DNA of 64,000 nucleotides from Hermatobates lingyangjiaoensis (GCA_026182355.1 JAPFBL010000007.1:1364001-1428000); one strand, 5' to 3'. Counted from the first letter of the stretch, positions 45,626 through 58,239 are shown. Translations and numbers: made by a program. Notes: generated by a model not told the origin, from the letters alone.

Positions 45626-45906
45626 TCCTCCTCCTCCTCCTTCTCCCCCTCCTCCTCCCCCCTCCTCCCCTCCCCCCCTCCCTCCCCCTCCCCCTCTCCT
45701 CCCCCTTCCTCCCCTCCTCCTCCCCTTCTCCCCTCACCTCCCCTCCTCCCCCTCCTCCTCCCCCTCCTCCTCCCCTTCTCCTCCTCCCCCTCCTCCTCCC
45801 CCCTCCTCCTCCCCCTCCTCCTCCCCTACTCCCCCTCCTCCTTCTCCCCCTCCTCCACCTCCTCCCCCTCCTCCTTCTCCCCTCCCTCCTCCTCCTCCTC
45901 CTCCTC
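45626..45906 (+). repeat. 280-bp pure C/T tract (CCT and CTCCTCCCC repeats)
   Basis: Almost every base on the + strand is C or T; the minus strand is purine only, with many GGAGGAGGGG groups. The tract is a mix of CCT trinucleotide and longer CTCCTCCCC-type units. Two long frames through it (131 and 148 codons of Pro/Ser/Leu) are low-complexity artefacts. Such mirror polypyrimidine tracts can form triplex DNA, and the G-rich strand could form G-quadruplexes. Confidence 0.97.
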
Positions 45907-46059
45907 GTATAGATTTATTACATCTTCCTTAAGTAGTAGTTTAGAAAACAAATTCTGTTTCAGTTTTGTAAATTTATTTATGAACCCTGCATTTAAAGAT
46001 ATAGTATTTTCTTACAAGTATAATTGCAGTTGGAGTAAGTATTTAAAACTAAATTAGAC

Positions 46060-47200
46060 ATGGTGCCCACATTTTATCTGCTTTCTTCACCGTCCTTTTA
46101 TCAATAGCTCCAGTCTATTTCAAACAGTTCATTGTCTCATTCACTGTAATCCCTTGTTTCCAGGTACCCATATAAGAGTTAAATTATTATTACTGGTTTC
46201 ATTGTTAATTTTGACGCATCAGTATACCACACTGGAGTCCTTTTCTTACACTTAAGAAGTTTAGGAAATGCATTTCATCACCTGAGATCACTTCGGCGTA
46301 CCATGTATAATACCATGATAAATACATTATTTAAACTTTGCATTAGCATTGTATTAATCCATTTAAAGTTGCTGGATTAATAATTTAAGTATTCCTGCCG
46401 ATTTAATGCATAGCAAGGGTGTGAATTAAACACTTTTTTTATATAACAAAGTCCAGGATAATTTTTTTAAGTCATAAGTAGTTGTTGACTTAATTAATAA
46501 AATTTTTGGAACTGATTTTATTGTTTTGTCTTCGTGTTAGTTAAGTTGTACTTTATGAAAGTGCATATTTACCTGGTATGTTCATGAATCTATATATCAA
46601 ACTTTTTACATTTTTAATGCAAAATTATCCATTTCATATTGTAAGTTCACCAAAATTCGTAATAACAATATGAAATACACAATTTAAGTCTAAAAAATCA
46701 GCTGAGAAATAGCCTATAAATAGTAGCCTCATTGTCAAAGGTTTTCTTGCTTCTGCTATTTTTATAATAATCCCAAAGTTTCAACATTCTAAGGATAGAA
46801 TTTTAGGAGAAAATATGTCTAAACTCCCATTTTAGGACAAAAATTCACTTTCTCATGTCGTACCCATATAAGAATTCAATATCCATATTACAATTGTATA
46901 TATGATTTTTCACAAATGGAAAGAAAAGTAATTTTTTTATCAAATACTAGGAAGCCATAAAGTTCCCAGCATAATAATTCTATAAAAGACTAAAAATGTA
47001 AAACATAATTCAAAATGGAAACATTATTTGAAGAATAATAAATGTAATTATCATACATCTTAAATTAAAAATTATCTTAAAACGACATTTTTTCCTAGAT
47101 GATTCTAATATTTTTTAGACAAAAAAGGACTATTTTCAGGTTTGAAATGTAAAAATTTATCTTAAATATTCAATCTAGAAGGAGTTCAGGTAAACTATGT
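46060..47200. other. No gene recognised; possible R1 fragment at 46060-46330
   Basis: 46060-46330 resembles 17050-17400. The rest is AT-rich with no visible structure. Confidence 0.4.
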
Positions 47201-47214
47201 AAGAAATCGACTGG

Positions 47215-47533
47215 CTATTCGAACAAAAATTCTCCTGTAAGAGTATATCTTAACTTGAAATCTACACTTTTGCTTTTCAAAAATGTTATTACTGTTGTAG
47301 TTATGCTAATGATATTGCATGCATCAGTGGTGTGATGTACAAAAAAATCATATACCTTGATAAGTGGATCAATCATTACCTGCACCTTCTCAATAAGTGG
47401 AAGACTAATAAACATCTTCCATGTAGACATTTATATTATGCCTAAAGGGGACAATATATATTATATATCCAAGAAGATTGATATTATCTTTTCTTATAGT
47501 AAAGTTGAGTGTAGAACACTCCAGATTTTTTTT
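47215..47533 (+). mobile_element. Dispersed repeat R1, 3-prime end copy
   Basis: Runs from AATGTTATTACTGTTGTAG through GTGTGATGTACAAAAA, GGATCAATCATTACCTG, GACTAATAAACATCTTCC and AGACATTTATATTATG to TTTCTTATAGTAAAGTTGAG, TGTAGAACACTCCAG and a T-run. It is the most complete R1 terminus in the window and joins the block seen at 37.9-38.17 kb to the terminal motif seen alone elsewhere. Confidence 0.7.
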
Positions 47534-47999
47534 TTTGTTCAAATTGGATCTACTTCATTTTCAGTTTGTTTATAACTGCAGTTCATACAAGGCTTCAAGT
47601 TGTTCCTCTATCAAATCTGAAAACCCAAAACAGATATTTCTTCCAGACATTCATGTGGATAGAAGTTTATGTTCCAGGACTAAAATGGTCAAGCCAAGAA
47701 CACTGCACCCATGTTCAAATTAAACACTATTCATTTATACTAACTCTGTGATAGGAACCATCTTCAATTATTTTTGATTAGTTTCTGCCAAGGAGTATGA
47801 ATCTTCTTGTTGATTATAACGACTGCCGGAGTTACATCAAAAACCTGTGAGTTACCTTGCAGTATTGTACTTTCTAATCTAAAGAAATAATATTTGAAAC
47901 CTTCCCTGTACATTAACTCTTCAAAATAGAGTTGAAGCAAGAAAAGACCTAGGCTGCTTGAATAAGACTTGGTATTGGAGACGGAAAGTGGAGAAGGAG

Positions 48000-48143
48000 A
48001 TGGCGGCTGGATGCTGGGTGGGTTCAGTGAACCGGAGCGTGCACGTGGCCTGCACACGTGTGCACCTACCTGGTCCCGTGACCTCTGATAGGACTTATCA
48101 GGACCTGACCTCCAAGGCCGCACGCGCTCTCCTTCCAACTCAG
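48000..48143 (+). CDS. Candidate first coding exon, product unknown
   Basis: A GC-rich island (47985-48145). ATG at 48000 has a good context (G at -3, G at +4) and opens 48 codons that end exactly at a strong donor, CAG then GTAACT (48141-48149), giving a phase-0 intron. Third positions are mostly G or C, in contrast to surrounding frames. The peptide starts MAAGCWVGSVNRSVHV and ends with KAARALLPTQ; no domain is recognised. Upstream 47950-47999 could be 5-prime UTR. The opposite strand is also open (47764-48138), so the call is tentative. Confidence 0.4.
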
Positions 48144-48686
48144 GTAACTGATCAATGCATCAAGTAAGCCAACAATACTTTCAATATCTCTTTAGGGAAT
48201 ACATAGCAGCTTCCGAAACTATTTCGGCTTACTTGAAAGAATTCTCTCTCAAAATTAAGGGATAATATATAAGAATTACATAGTGTAAACATTTTTGATA
48301 AAACTATTTTTATAATCACAACTCTTCTTTAATGAGACCCATGTCTGAAATTGTTGAAATGATTTCTTTCAATCGTGATCAAATGTTCAAAATTTCCATC
48401 ATTTAAGAACTAGTGATGATGTTTTCATATATTTTGAAAGGTTTGAATGAAGATTTCTTATACAAAAATATCCTACATATCTAATATTATCTTTTTATTA
48501 ACGTAGTTAAAATCATACGATTACAAAAAATCTAGTTGTGGAATAATTTACGTCTCTTTATTATCTTCTTTTGCATTCCTTTGAAAAAACCATATTCTAA
48601 TCAAACCATCATTAATTTGTATATCTGTAATAGTTGCAGCTAATAAAAGAATATAAATTAGACTTATACCAAAGTCAGGTGAGGAC

Positions 48687-48760
48687 TAACAGATGGCGTA
48701 CTTTTCTTTAGTGCTCAAGATTGTAGGTTTGAATCTTGGCAATGCCTCTAGATTCATGTG
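48687..48760 (+). other. tRNA-like SINE fragment
   Basis: TAACAGATGGCGT (48687) and GGTTTGAATCTTGG (48726) resemble Pol III boxes A and B, 39 bases apart. The context CAATGCCTCTAGATTCATGT downstream is like a SINE body. No tail or duplication was found. Confidence 0.35.
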
Positions 48761-48876
48761 GTAGATAGGATATTTTGTAGAAGTCATCCCTTTGAGAGTA
48801 CGTATGAATGTCAATCCCGAGAATGTACCACCATCTCTTCTACTCGTGAAAAGATCCCTTATCTAATAAACTTGAA

Positions 48877-49113
48877 TTGAGAGGAATTTTTAGAGCTCCT
48901 GATCAACCCGGAACCGTAACTAAAGTACAAAATAGTAAAGAGCCATTCCTTATTTCTTCCACCAAAACAACACTAAAAAGTGAAAGCTTAAGTATGGTCG
49001 TTAGAAACAACAACAGTAGTTCTAAATGTGTATCACTTTTTACACCTGGCCATAACTTCACAGGTGGAGTTACACTGGAAAGGAAGGGAAATAATTATAA
49101 GCGAAATGGTTGA
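48877..49113 (+). other. Open segment, possible internal exon
   Basis: 78 codons open up to TGA, rich in Ser, Thr and Asn, with a Cys-containing end. A possible acceptor (GAATTGAG before AGGAATTT) and a possible donor (ACTTCACAG then GTGGAG, 49064-49074) would delimit an exon. No homology is recognised and codon choice is AT-rich, so chance is not excluded. Confidence 0.2.
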
Positions 49114-49119
49114 AGGTTC

Positions 49120-51390
49120 TTCAGAGCACATGAAATGCTGAATGGTTTCTCAAAGAGACTTGGATAAACTAAACTGAGATGAAGTATATTTTCTGTCTCA
49201 TCTTCAAAATGTTTGTTCTTATATAAGGAGCAATGAATTCCCGATGAGATCCGTCTATAAAAGACCATAGACTTCGGGGAAGATTAAACGTTTATCAATA
49301 TTAGAATTAATTTTAGTATTTATTTCCGGTACTTAAAATAACAAACAAACCTTTTATTAATTACAGTTTATAAACTATAAACTTATTTTAATAGTTTTAA
49401 TGAAGACGATGTTATAAAAATTAGATGAAGTGTTTGTTAGAAGATAATAAACTGGGGTTTGTAGAACTGTGGTAGTTGTTTGGTTACTAGAGAAACATTT
49501 TACTGAAAGATTATCATTTCTTGTTCTTTAGCTATTTGATGGCAGCCGAACTCTTAGGACCCTCTGAGTTTGTGAGGTTTGTAAGAACCACTCGACTAAT
49601 GTCAAAAGTGCTATAAACTAAGCCACTGTGCCTACAGATAGATTTATTAGAGACGTATGAAAGCCGTGTATTGCAGGAAGGTGCATTGATATGGCTCATA
49701 CTGGGGGCAATTGTAAATACAATACAATGACGGATTGCACAACTAATGAGTTAATATGACTGAACAGCACGGGGACGAGTCTAGACATCGATTGCCTATG
49801 ACATTGGGTTTCGTTCTTTAGGCGTGGTCTCAAGATCTAAGTTAGCAGAAGACTTTGTCCAGTGAAATGTTTTATCAGGAGTTACATCTTCAGTGTGTGA
49901 AGATCAGTAACTTCTCCTGAAGGTGTAATCTTCTTAGAGAGAGAAGATACTTCGCGATACTCAGGAAACTTCCTAGAGAAGCTAGAGATCACGATATCTA
50001 CCAGTAGGTATCAATCTATCCACAGGAATATTTCTAGATAACTGGTACTTAGAATATTTGAGCTCTCCAGTCGTGGTAACGAATTTCTTCGGACAAAGAA
50101 ATGTTATATTTTGGAGGAATACCTAAAAATGTTGACTTTTATAGTGTAATACATTCTACAGTCTTTCAATTTTCATTTTACGACAATTATTTACACAACA
50201 TTACAGTTGCTCTGAACCACAGGTATCTGTGGCTCCCTACCCTTGACAGCGTAGGCAAGCTGAACTGTGTGGAGTCCTACGTCGCTCTGTGTGAAGCAGA
50301 GACATGCACTTCAGTTGCCCTGATGAACAACATGAGGTGAGCTGAAGCATTGCTGCCTCTTGCTGCAAATATTAATCAATTTGTTTGAGAGTCTTGTTTG
50401 ACAACTGGCATTCAGGTTTTTTGAACCTAGTAACGAACAATTTATAGTCGCCCAAAAACAATGTTGTTATGGCAGTCCTAATCGAAATAAACCTAATGTA
50501 GATAAACTACTACAGAAGTCTTAATATTTTGAAACTGGTTATAGAGATGTAATTACAGCTTGATATTAAAGGTAATCCATACACTTACTAAAAAACTTAC
50601 CAAAGATTAGTGATGACGCACTAAATGGGAACGCTTTAGTTAAAACAAAAAGAAAAGGTTCAGTATGTAGTTAACACATATAAAAATGTAATTTAATAAA
50701 ATCATAACAGTTAATTTAAAAAGTTGAGTTGTTTTACTATTTTAATTAAAATACCGATTGTTTGATATTTAAAAGAGATTATAACATCTCATTAGAAAAT
50801 TTCGGCACTTACTTGACTGGTTTTGCATCTAGTTCACCTTCCAGAGTCAAACTTAGACTCAATTCAACCCCAATAGATATGTTATTCTTCTTTAATTATG
50901 ACTAATCAGCTGTGTTATAATAACAATAATAATTTTCTATTTGCTATGTATATTGATTGAATGTATTCACCGTTTTCATCAAGTTTCTTAAGTGCTCATC
51001 AGAACTTTTGTTTAGCTTGTAGTAAAATCAAAATTAACTGTTACCTGACCTCAAAGCAGTCTCTTAAGTGTTAAACCAAAAATTATCTTTGCTTTCATAG
51101 CCTTCAAATCTTTGCAGTCATTGATTGAGCAAGTAATTTCTATGAATCATTAATTATAAAGAATTAATACCACTTTCATGTTTTTTCTCATATCTATACA
51201 TTCGTTTTTTCAAAGTTTTTATAAAGAAATCTGCAGTCCGACGGTAGATTAAACATTTATTATAACTTTATATTTTTTTTTTGAAATGGTTACGCCAACG
51301 CACTATGCTATTGGAAGTCGATATGCAACATCATAGCGTTAGTTTAAAATTGTGTCACCTTGATTGAACATTTCCATTAAGATAACTAAT
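49120..51390. other. No gene recognised
   Basis: Ordinary AT-rich sequence. 49860-49925 contains a short inverted pair (TCAGGAGTTACATCTTC and GAAGATCAG/CTTCTCCTGAAGG), a weak possible hairpin. An open frame at 50101-50340 has no further support. Confidence 0.4.
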
Positions 51391-51394
51391 GCAG

Positions 51395-51525
51395 AGGAAT
51401 CGCTTTCTCTAGTGCTGGCTGAGCCTCCACGGGTTTATCTAGCAGTGAAAGGTAACCAGCTCTCAGTACTTTCTGTTCTCACAAAGGACTTGGATTATGT
51501 AACTCGTGCCCTTCGTCTGGCCACC
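51395..51525 (+). other. Candidate internal exon, product unknown
   Basis: After CTAATGCAG, the + strand reads ESLSLVLAEPPRVYLAVKGN and then QLSVLSVLTKDLDYVTRALR before ending near GCCACCGA with GTAACC, a possible donor; the in-frame TAA straddles that donor. The composition is balanced and the peptide looks protein-like. The frame seems to resume after the stop (PRLAAYRLLYHS), so a pseudogene with one nonsense change is an alternative. Not recognised. Confidence 0.3.
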
Positions 51526-51599
51526 GAGTAACCCAGACTTGCTGCTTATCGCCTCTTATATCACAGCCAACAAAAACTTGTTATCAAATCATAAATAGA

Positions 51600-54500
51600 A
51601 AAAATTTCCTGTCTAACCTGCCCAAATCTTTTACAAAGAAATCAAATTAATTTAATCAGGTGTATTTTCATTGGTTTTAGATTTTCATTGCTACTTTATA
51701 TAGTGCTTTATTTTTTTTTTTAATTTAAAATTGTAGCTTAATTTCCCAACTTTTTCAATTATTCTCTAGGTAATGCATAACCATAATTGAGAAAAATCGA
51801 TTTTTCAAATGTTGACAAATTTACAAAATTTTGAGGCTTCTTCATCAATTTGACTGTATTTTTATAACGGTTTAGTAAACTAGAAGAAAATAGGGGAAAA
51901 GTGGTGTTTTCTTGCCTAGTCTGCAAATCAGTTTTGTTCAGAGCTATAGAAAGCAAAACCCGGTGTGAGATTTCCATTATAAATTGAAGCAGATATGTTA
52001 GGATAGTTCTAGTATACTTGTTGTGCTGCTGATCCTTTGATACTTATTGTCTTTCAAACAAATGTTCCTTCCCTGATTTCTCATACTCTGTCTCTCAATT
52101 GAACAATTTGAATCTAATTAAACATTAATATGTAAATTTTACTATCTCATGTTTAATATATGTATCATTGCAAACAAAAATTCTTCCTCAGATAGAAGTT
52201 AATTAAAATTTTGACCCTGAAGGACAATTTCTATGTTTTATCCAATTGATACACGATAATCATACACAATTTGTATATGCATCCTATCCTATATATGTTA
52301 AATGACAACTAAAAAGTCAAAATCAGAGTGATTTTAATCAAAATCGTGTGGACAGATTTTTATCAAAATGAGAAACCCCGTTTTTTTTACATTAAGTACC
52401 CCTAAATAAGTGCAATTTTGTTCTTGAGTCCTTACTCAGAGATAGGAGGAACTTAATTATGAAATTCAGTGATTATAGTTCTATTCCTTTTGAGATATCC
52501 TGCTCACACATACACTCACAGATCTATTTACCATACTTAATTGGATAATAAGATGTGCATTTTCGTTGAAAAATCAATTTAGAAATTTTAATAAGTTATA
52601 TTGTTATATTTAAAGTCTATTGTTATTGTTATGGTCTATTGTGTTATTGCCTATCTATATTGTTATGGTTTGACTATGTTATGGGGTGCTAGTTATGTTG
52701 CCAAAAGTTTGTAACACGCTGCAGGTCAAAATGCTTGACAGATAATTATAAAATGATTCACAGAGTTAGTCCTTGCATAAGATTTCTAGTGTATTGAATT
52801 TGCTAAATATTTAACCTTTCTTGAATAATATTCCAAAATTAAACTATTTTTTCCAGTCTCGAATTTCCAATTATAAAAACTTTACTTGTATCTAACGATT
52901 ATCGCAACATAGTGAATGCTGTATAAGCAATGTTGAATACACCTTTCAGACTTTGCTCAGCAACATGAGGCGAGACATGTACTCAGCTGGCGACCGCATG
53001 CCGTTGACATCATCGGTGGCCAATGGATAATGTATGCTGAAACAGAAATGGGCCCATCAGTATAGGTTCTTTGATGTAACATAAGCTGTAATAGTGGTAT
53101 ATAAGAGTAGTAATTGGATAAGAAAAAACAAGATCTAACTTCTCCTGTCGGCTTCAGTGACATCGTTAAAACAAATACCTTAAGAACCATTCAAGCAGTA
53201 CTTGCAGAAACTTTGTCGTGATGGATGAAAGTGGACTTCCAAGTTAATGTAATCTAAAAAAGAATTCTAGGTATTTGAAACGCTTTCTTTTATATATATC
53301 CTAACATACATACTCTATTACTATTCTCAATTTTAGTAAATGTTATAATTCACATATTATCTTATACAGATTTCCTTCCTTACTTGACTGGATTCATATA
53401 TTATGTAATTAACATTTTCTTATCGTCAAAAGTTAACCAGACAAAAGATCAAAGAAAACAGAGGTAGTCAAAAATTAAAAGTGAAATAAATAAATGATAT
53501 AGTTTATTTAATAGTGTGAATTTGCAGGTTGGTTAATCAGGTATTATGTCATGTCGTGTTTTCTTATTATGGGAAATATACTGATAATGTCTTCACAATC
53601 AAATTATTTGAAAAAAAAATAATATAAGTTGAAGAGTTTGAAATGCGTTCTTTTTTGTAATCACTTTTTTGTAGGCACTTTTATTAGTGCTTTTCCGAAA
53701 ATGAAACAATGTGATAAAAAAGAAATGGAATATTTGATGATGCAACAGATAATTAGAGACGCTTTCAAACAGGAAGAATTAATAATGAGCTGAAGATGTA
53801 AAGTAATCTACAAAAAACCTCAGCATTTGTCTGAAAAATGGAAAAGACTGGAGACCGGTCGAGTGTGCAAGGAAATTTACTCGGTAACACGGTACATTCT
53901 CTTTGATTGTTACTATTTTTTCTTTTACTCATGACCTTGGCCAGGAATAGTATTGCTGGTTGTTTTAAACTAATCTGCTGTCTTTTAAAGTAAGACATTG
54001 AATTTGAAATGCAGCAGTTATAATAGTCGAGCTATGTTCACTTGTCAATCGCTCTGCTTTAATCTTCAACATATATGTTAAAAGTTCAATATACATATTG
54101 GTTACAAGAAAATTCAAATAATTCATGCTCTAAATTACTTATTACAAAAAAAATAACTAATTTCATAATTCAAAATGAAATGAAATAATCATTTATAATT
54201 CTTTTAGTTAAATTATTATGTTTTTATCATATCCTCTAAATTAGAACTTATAAAAATCTGGAATACACAGAATTTAAAACTTCAAACACTTTTGACAACG
54301 TAGACTGGTTTATGCCGGACTATTTGTGGGCCTTTTTGTTGCTTTAAAGGCTACAAAGTCCAGGGATTTATCCATTTCGTTACGATCAATGGTCAATAAA
54401 TATCTCCACACACTGACGCACACGCTGTAACTGGCAGTCTAGGACACAGACCCACTACTGCTGTCTCTTCTACTGTGGGAGTGAGGTCAGCTGCGTTTTG

Positions 54501-55950
54501 TTTGGTTTGTCTTTTACGCTCTATAGTGGGTCTTGTCGTTACAAGTAACTGAGTCGTGGACGGAGTGGCAGTATCGAGTGGGTTTGGATTCATATTTATG
54601 CAGCGAACTCTATGTAAGGTCTGATCGGGAAATTCTCTGGACTAGGCTTTGCACGAGGAGTTTAGGTGGAGTGGGACTTACTGTCCTGATTGGTTACCAG
54701 TCGAGAAGTGAATTGGATGATTGATTCCTAACAGAGATCTCATTAAATTCCACATTTCTGAACTACAAAGGTTCCGTAGCCATAAGACGTGCACACATAT
54801 TTTAAACTATTTCGAAAGCACTTTGTTACTTTTGCCTGTTCCATTATAGCATACTTGCGAAAGCGCAGGAGCATTGTTATAAATCTATACAGATAAGACT
54901 TCACTCTTCGACACTCTGTATAATATTCACTGTGGCGTATTTTCTTCCGAATGTACAAGCAATAATAGTCATTATTAACCTACATTAATATGAACGGTAT
55001 TGTCTGTATAGTTGTGCTCTAGAAAAAATAAGCGTACTTTGGCTACAAAAAGTTAAAAGTATTTTACATGTAAAATTTTATGAGGAAGACAGTAGAAGTT
55101 ATCTGAAATCTGCACGTGCTGCCTGAGGAGAGTATTGGCAGCAGAGGCACCCTTTTTAACTTGTCAATTCTTTGCAGTGTGACATTCACCTGCCGGTGAC
55201 TGCAGGTGTTCTTTTTTCAATTTGTATTGAGATTGTATAAGTGCTTATGCCACCTGTTCCACTCTATCAATCACTACTTCTTTAGTGTGTTTATAAGAAG
55301 TAATTTTCTTGTTATAAATCTTTTAGTTCATTAATTCATTTTTCATTAACAATTTTTAAAATATTTCTTTTAAATGTTTGCAAAAATATGTTATCTAAAA
55401 AGAGAATTTGATAAAGTGATGAATAGAAAATGACAGTTGGAGACAAACTAGCAAGACGTGAAGAGGAGGATGAGCATCAACGAACATCTTGTTCTCAACA
55501 GAGGCAATAAAAGATAGCAGCAATGAGAGAACAGGAATCAAGAATTGAAAGAACAACTTTACTTCAGCTTAACAGACGATGAATGATAGGCAATGGAAAC
55601 CAAGAAACACGAGAGTAGCTAACACCTACTCTCAGAAGTTAGCACATCTATTTAATGGAAAAAGAAATAACTTTTTTAAGTTTTTATTATTACATTATAG
55701 AAAATAATAATACATCATATCATGTATAACTTGAATTATAGAAGATTTAAATTATTTCACTGTGTATCTTAGTTTTAGAAGTTAGATTTTAAATTTTTCT
55801 AAGACAACGCAGGGTACCTTAGCAGGTTAATTAAATTAAGTAAACCAACGGTATAATAAGTTTTAGTTATGTTTTATTTTTCTGGCTCAAATCAGGTCAG
55901 TGTTACCCTAATTCTCCTAATTTGAATGATTCATGCTCAATTCGCTTTAT
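51600..55950. other. No gene recognised
   Basis: Mostly AT-rich and unique. 54390-54730 has balanced composition with frames open on both strands (54393-54593 minus, 54533-54724 plus) but nothing identifiable. No foldbacks or long (TA)n were seen. Confidence 0.4.
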
Positions 55951-55957
55951 TGTTTAA

Positions 55958-56235
55958 ATGAATTCAAGTCCTTTAAATGGAGGGTGCGGAAGCGAAATTC
56001 ATGCTAAGACGGATTGTATTGCACGTGTCCCGAGGGATGACCAGCGTGAATTGTGTTGCCGGAGAAGGAAGCGAGGGATTGACACCTGCGGATTTGTCAC
56101 AATGCACCCTGCCTTTAGAAAACCCACCCTCCTTTGTGCAACCCTCTACTTGACACACCCAACTATAACACCAACACCCTGTTTGAGCCTTCAACAGGTT
56201 ACTGACACCACCTTTGGCCTCGCATGGTAAAAATG
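55958..56235. other. GC-richer block open on both strands
   Basis: The + strand has two overlapping frames, one from ATG 55977 (about 58 codons, ending QPST) and one at 55958-56230 (90 codons). The minus strand is open at 55973-56389 (138 codons), with a Leu/Phe-rich segment followed by a Cys-rich one. None is recognised and codon statistics by eye do not favour one clearly. It could be a degraded gene or element. Confidence 0.25.
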
Positions 56236-56239
56236 AATC

Positions 56240-57080
56240 GGCTTTGACAAACCTTATAGCAGGGACATTACACAACACAAAAAACAAAGCTAAATGTAAT
56301 CGAAAATAATTAAGCTCTGTTGAAGCTATTCTGAAAAGTTTTAAGGAAAACCTCTTTCTACATATGCTAGCTGTTGACTTACCACGCAATTAGTTGCCAA
56401 ATGTATGCGCTTATCATACTTGAAAAGGGTGTGACACTTGAAAATGTCTTGACAGCTTGAGTCTCAACGGTATCAAGTTGACAAGGCCAGCTCACCTCCA
56501 TCATCTAGTCCAAGCGTTGAGCAAACCTGCAAATATTCAAAATATACCACACGACCAATTCAGTGCAATATTTAATTTTGCTTTCTTTTGTTATTAGGCT
56601 TCATCCACTCTGTAGTTGAGTAGGGCTATAGGGACTGAATTTGATGTAGCGACAGTAGAATTTACAGGGGTATGTTCGAATAAGATAAGGCTGAAAGGGA
56701 GTGAACTATATTTTTATGCACTTCTATATTCCTACAGAATGCTATATATATCAGTACAATGTATAGAGATTTAGAACCAATTAATCACATTTATTCACCA
56801 AGTTAGAGTACTTGAAACATTATATTGTCCAAACTATTCATGATCAAATCTAATTAATGAAATTGGATCCAATTTATGTACAATAAATTAAAAATTGTAT
56901 TTTTTTAATAAATTTATTTCCCGCTTTTTGTTTAACCAGGTTAAAAATTGGCATTACATGACTTATATTATTTATAAGGCTTAGTCGCCTTGTTATATTA
57001 TATTATATTTGGCTTAGTCGCTAAGGTCACTCAGTTCCTTGAATACAGAATATGAGTATTCTATTTTCTTAACCCTTGAT
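56240..57080. other. No gene recognised
   Basis: AT-rich sequence; GGCTTAGTCGC occurs twice (56979 and 57011) around a TATATTATAT stretch, a short direct repeat. Confidence 0.45.
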
Positions 57081-57084
57081 TATG

Positions 57085-57325
57085 ACATTTCTGGTGACAC
57101 CTGTTGGAGGTCAATCGCATGCCTTGGTCACAAAGAAGTAAGCCTGATCCTCTACGCTTCGTAAGAACTCATCGAGCGTTACGTGTAGTTATTGTTACTC
57201 CCATGCCTTTCTACATGGCTACAGAGACTTAAGTTTGGCCCAGGACCTTCCATTAGAACTTCTTTGTTTTACCTGTTGGGAAGATCGGTAGCTTGCTTCG
57301 TTACAGTAGCATAGGTTTGATCCTC
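57085..57325 (+). repeat. ~86-bp tRNA-like tandem repeat, block 1
   Basis: Three degenerate units beginning near 57099, 57179 and 57271. Recurrent phrases are ACCTGTTGG, CAATCGCATGCCTTGGTCAC, AAGAAGTAAG and a box B-like GTTTGATCCT (57316). The array is interrupted by the retroelement and appears to continue at 58100. Confidence 0.7.
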
Positions 57326-58096
57326 CCCCGATGTGCCTTCACCTTGTCGTGGTGGGGGAGCTTAACATGTTTGGGAAGTTGATCTCTCATGGCATGAACT
57401 AAGAAAGGCACAACTCGTATGATTAGCCTGGGTCGGCGTCCGGGAGTGATAAGTCTTGGTGATGGTCCACCCTTATTAGTCTGATGTGGCTAATGCCTGT
57501 TTTTTTCAAGATTTTTTTCACTTTGGTGGTACAACAGTGGCTTTAGCTGCTCCATTGGGATCTTCGATCTTGGGCTCGTGTCCGCGGGTGGTAAGTCCAC
57601 CGACTTGCGCACTTGCTCTCCCCTCAGTAGATCTATCAACTTTGCTTGCTTCTTAGGCGTTTTTTTGACTGTGCTGATGGTACTGGTTGTGGCAGAATTA
57701 AGTTTATCTGGCTGGTCGTAATGTGGGTAGAGTCGGGATGCTTCTCCTTCTTTCTCCCCATAGCTTTACTCGCAGTTTACATCAACTGCCTATTAACTGT
57801 TACTTTTCTTTTCTCCCCTCTTCATTTTTTGTCCGTAGTCTTTAATGATCTCTTTCATCATGTAACCATCATCTTATAAAGACTACAAGTCTTTTGTTTA
57901 TACATTTTGTTGATGTAGGTCGTCGAAACCCCCCTTCGCGAGGTCTACCTTGGACACTTCACGAAAACCGTCTCGTTTGTTCTCATTCATAAGAAGGCCG
58001 CTGTTTTCTTGTGATCTTGCAAAAGGGCTCCACATTAAAAAACATAAACCTATTCTGCTTTATCATGTACGGTCAAAAGGCTTAGGTGCATGATTA
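57326..58096 (+). mobile_element. Second copy of the 42-kb retroelement
   Basis: Starts GATGTGCCTTCACCTTGTCG, GTGGGGGAGCTTAACATG, and continues with ACAACAGTGGCTTTAGCTGC, one 5-prime monomer (57720-57870), GTTGATGTAGGTCGTCG, a frameshifted version of the short reading frame (ending CTATTCTGCTTTATCATG), and ATTAAATTAATACA at the end. About 770 bp, shorter than the 41.5-kb copy by one monomer and part of the leader. Flanks give only an imperfect candidate duplication (GGTTTGAT and CGTTGACC), consistent with an older insertion into the tandem array. Confidence 0.8.
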
Positions 58097-58099
58097 AAT

Positions 58100-58235
58100 T
58101 AATACAGGCGTAACGTTGACCCTTTACCCTTCGTTACAACACCTCGGGCGTTTCTCGTCGGTAAGGGCGATCGCTTGCCTTGGTTACAGAGAAGTAACTT
58201 TGATTGCCTTCTCTTGGGGCTCCTCAGTGTTTTCA
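58100..58235 (+). repeat. ~86-bp tRNA-like tandem repeat, block 2
   Basis: Contains TCTCGTCGGTAAGGGCGATC, GCTTGCCTTGGTTACAGAGA and AGTAACTTTGATTGCC, matching blocks 1 and 3. Separated from block 1 only by the retroelement, so the two were probably one array before the insertion. Confidence 0.7.
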
Positions 58236-58239
58236 CATA

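Noticed and set aside
45537..46057. Proline/serine-rich frames of 131 and 148 codons
   Set aside because: They are translations of a pure C/T tract in two frames; low complexity, no start context or domain.
55973..56389. 138-codon minus-strand frame as a secreted Cys-containing protein
   Set aside because: No recognisable signal peptide at the start, overlapping frames open on the other strand, and no homology recognised. Kept only as a GC-richer block.
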